Of a stretch of 44,640 nucleotides of DNA, positions 43,270 through 44,640 are shown in pieces. The stretch spans positions 1 to 44,640 of the forward strand of contig NZ_PPQR01000051.1 in the NCBI RefSeq assembly GCF_002902085.1, given 5' to 3'. The notes beneath the pieces were generated by a model, which was given only the letters and a program-made list of their open reading frames with translations, was not told the DNA's origin and made no database searches. This DNA is from Staphylococcus simiae (GTDB lineage Bacteria; Bacillota; Bacilli; Staphylococcales; Staphylococcaceae). Each line of letters opens with the position of its first letter. Within the stretch, counting starts at the first letter, position 1. The position numbers were made by a program, and so were the translations under genes.

Positions 43270-44508
43270 TTAATAGACAGATTGATTATAATCAGGTGCT
43301 CCCATTTGATTATTATTCATTTGCTGGTTCTGATTTGGGATAGCTTGTTGTTGATTATTTGTCGGCACTTGGTAGTTATTTTGTGGTGATTGTTGCTCAT
43401 TATTATTCTCTTGATTGTCTTTGTCTTCGTCTTTATCTTTATCTGTGTCAGTAGTATCTCGCTGAGCTTTTCTTAATAAGCTCTCATCTAGTTCTGTTAA
43501 TGGTATTAATGATCCGTATTTGTCTATAACACGTTGATCTAAGAAATCTTTTTTATTTGTAATTTCAGGTAAATCTAAATCTTTACGTAATAGGTTAGAA
43601 TATTTTTGAATACTGTCGACACTAGGGTGATAGTAATAAATATTATTTAAAAAGTCATCTTTACCTTTTAATTGAGCTGTCTTGATATCAACATCACTAG
43701 ATAAATACATTTTAGCTAATGATTTAATTTCTGAATTAGTTAAATTATGTTTAGCATTTTTTCCGACAATTTGTATCACATCATCTAATTTAGCAACTGA
43801 ATCAACATTCTGAGCTTTTTTGAATAAGATTTTAATTAATTCCATTTGTCGTTGTCCACGTTTTAAGTCAGAATCGTGATGTCTCGTTCTAGCTACTGCT
43901 AAAGCTTGATCACCATTTAATTTTTGATAACCTTTTTTTATTTTAATTTTACCGGTATCATCTGTATTTGGTTCATTTAAGTTATATGGTACATCGTAAT
44001 AAATACCACCTAGTTCATCTACAGCTTCTACAAATGCTTTCATATTAACACGGACATAGTAATCAACAGGGACGTTCATCGTAGCTTCAACGGAATCCAT
44101 TGCGGCAATAGGACCACCATAGGCATGTGCATGTGTAATTTTATCGTAATATCCTACTTTAGGAATATAACTAATAGTATCTCTAGGTATACTTAACATT
44201 CTAATTTGATGTTTATCTTGGTTGAAAGTACTTAAAATCATAGCATCTGAACGAGAATGTTCATCTGTTTGACCATTTTTACGTCTACCTTCATTATCAT
44301 CAATACCTAGAAATAAGATTGAGATGGGTTGCTTTTCAGGATTTACTTTACCATCTCTTAAATTTGATTGTCTATTAGCATTTTTACTATCTTGTGATGA
44401 GTTAAAAGCCTCTTCGGAAGTCTTGAACAATATAGTTGCAAAGACAACTGGAATAACAAGGAGAACTAATGCTAGAAGAATCAGAAAGTATTTTAAAAAT
44501 TTATTCAT
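43270..44508 (-). CDS. lcpB: LytR-CpsA-Psr wall polymer ligase LcpB
   Basis: Membrane-anchored enzyme that transfers wall teichoic acid or capsule from lipid carrier to peptidoglycan. N-terminal membrane helix (LILLALVLLVIPVVFATIL), then the LCP domain: ISILFLGIDDNEGR, RSDAMILSTFN, LSIPRDTISYIP, YDKITHAHAYGG and the basic VARTRHHDSDLKRGQRQ. The C-terminal tail (about 355-412) is a low-complexity Asp/Lys then Asn/Gln stretch. 412 residues. ATAGGAGTATC precedes ATG at 44508. Synteny with atl-GNAT-DUF2538 marks it as LcpB rather than LcpA or LcpC. Confidence 0.9.
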   Translation of the reverse strand: MNKFLKYFLILLALVLLVIPVVFATILFKTSEEAFNSSQDSKNANRQSNLRDGKVNPEKQPISILFLGIDDNEGRRKNGQTDEHSRSDAMILSTFNQDKHQIRMLSIPRDTISYIPKVGYYDKITHAHAYGGPIAAMDSVEATMNVPVDYYVRVNMKAFVEAVDELGGIYYDVPYNLNEPNTDDTGKIKIKKGYQKLNGDQALAVARTRHHDSDLKRGQRQMELIKILFKKAQNVDSVAKLDDVIQIVGKNAKHNLTNSEIKSLAKMYLSSDVDIKTAQLKGKDDFLNNIYYYHPSVDSIQKYSNLLRKDLDLPEITNKKDFLDQRVIDKYGSLIPLTELDESLLRKAQRDTTDTDKDKDEDKDNQENNNEQQSPQNNYQVPTNNQQQAIPNQNQQMNNNQMGAPDYNQSVY

Positions 44509-44640
44509 TGTTGATACTCCTATATTTATTTTTTAGTGTAATTATTATATTAATTATCTTCGGATTTATATAGTTCTTAGACAGTTAATTAACTTACATT
44601 TATTAATACATTATAGCCTTAAATTGTAGTACTTTATAGC

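Noticed and set aside
37941-44508. Identification of the host as S. aureus from gene order
   Set aside because: Order is shared with other staphylococci. The Atl sequence is clearly different from what I recall for S. aureus, and sspABC is absent.

Overview
The window is about 44.6 kb of low-GC Firmicute DNA. It comes from a Staphylococcus chromosome carrying the right-hand (late) part of a siphovirus prophage. The host gene order matches what I recall of the S. aureus/S. epidermidis chromosome: iron lipoprotein, TM2 protein, GNAT, menA divergent from menF-menD-menH-menB, aminotransferase, acyltransferase, MarR, atl, GNAT, DUF2538, lcpB. The major autolysin is clearly diverged from S. aureus Atl, and the sspABC protease operon that S. 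aureus carries in this stretch is absent. A coagulase-negative species is therefore more likely than S. aureus. I cannot name the species from sequence alone.

Region 1 (1-24950) is the prophage late operon, all on the + strand: HNH endonuclease, candidate cos region, terminase small and large subunits, DUF1056 membrane protein, portal, prohead protease, HK97-fold capsid, four head-tail joining proteins, phi13-type major tail protein, tail chaperones made by a -1 frameshift, a 1467-residue tape measure with two wall-degrading domains, Dit, Tal, a tail fibre with beta-helix and Peptidase_G2-like end, BppU, XkdW/XkdX-like proteins, two small membrane proteins, SPP1-type holin and a CHAP-amidase-SH3 endolysin. 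After the lysis genes come two accessory (moron) genes, a membrane-anchored glycerophosphodiester phosphodiesterase and a 70-residue unknown. Integrase, repressor and replication genes must lie to the left of the window.

Region 2 (24951-26200) is the prophage/host junction. It has two 90-bp repeat units spaced 206 bp apart (29 bp identical, 18 bp variable, 43 bp identical including a terminator), followed by inverted repeats and a broken IS30-family transposase.

Region 3 (26201-37480) is host metabolism: an iron-siderophore binding lipoprotein, a TM2 protein with an unlisted 31-codon basic hydrophobic peptide behind it, a GNAT enzyme, the menaquinone cluster, a PLP aminotransferase, an acyltransferase-3 membrane protein and a MarR regulator.

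Region 4 (37500-44640) concerns the cell wall: the bifunctional autolysin Atl, a GNAT enzyme, a DUF2538 protein and the LytR-CpsA-Psr ligase LcpB. Nearly all host transcription units end in clear hairpin terminators, several usable from both strands.

The most interesting items are the prophage phosphodiesterase whose best-placed start codon is ATA, the duplicated attachment-like unit, the 31-residue peptide, and the six exact-length 44-residue repeats in the tape measure. I did not find a clear new multi-gene defence or signalling system.
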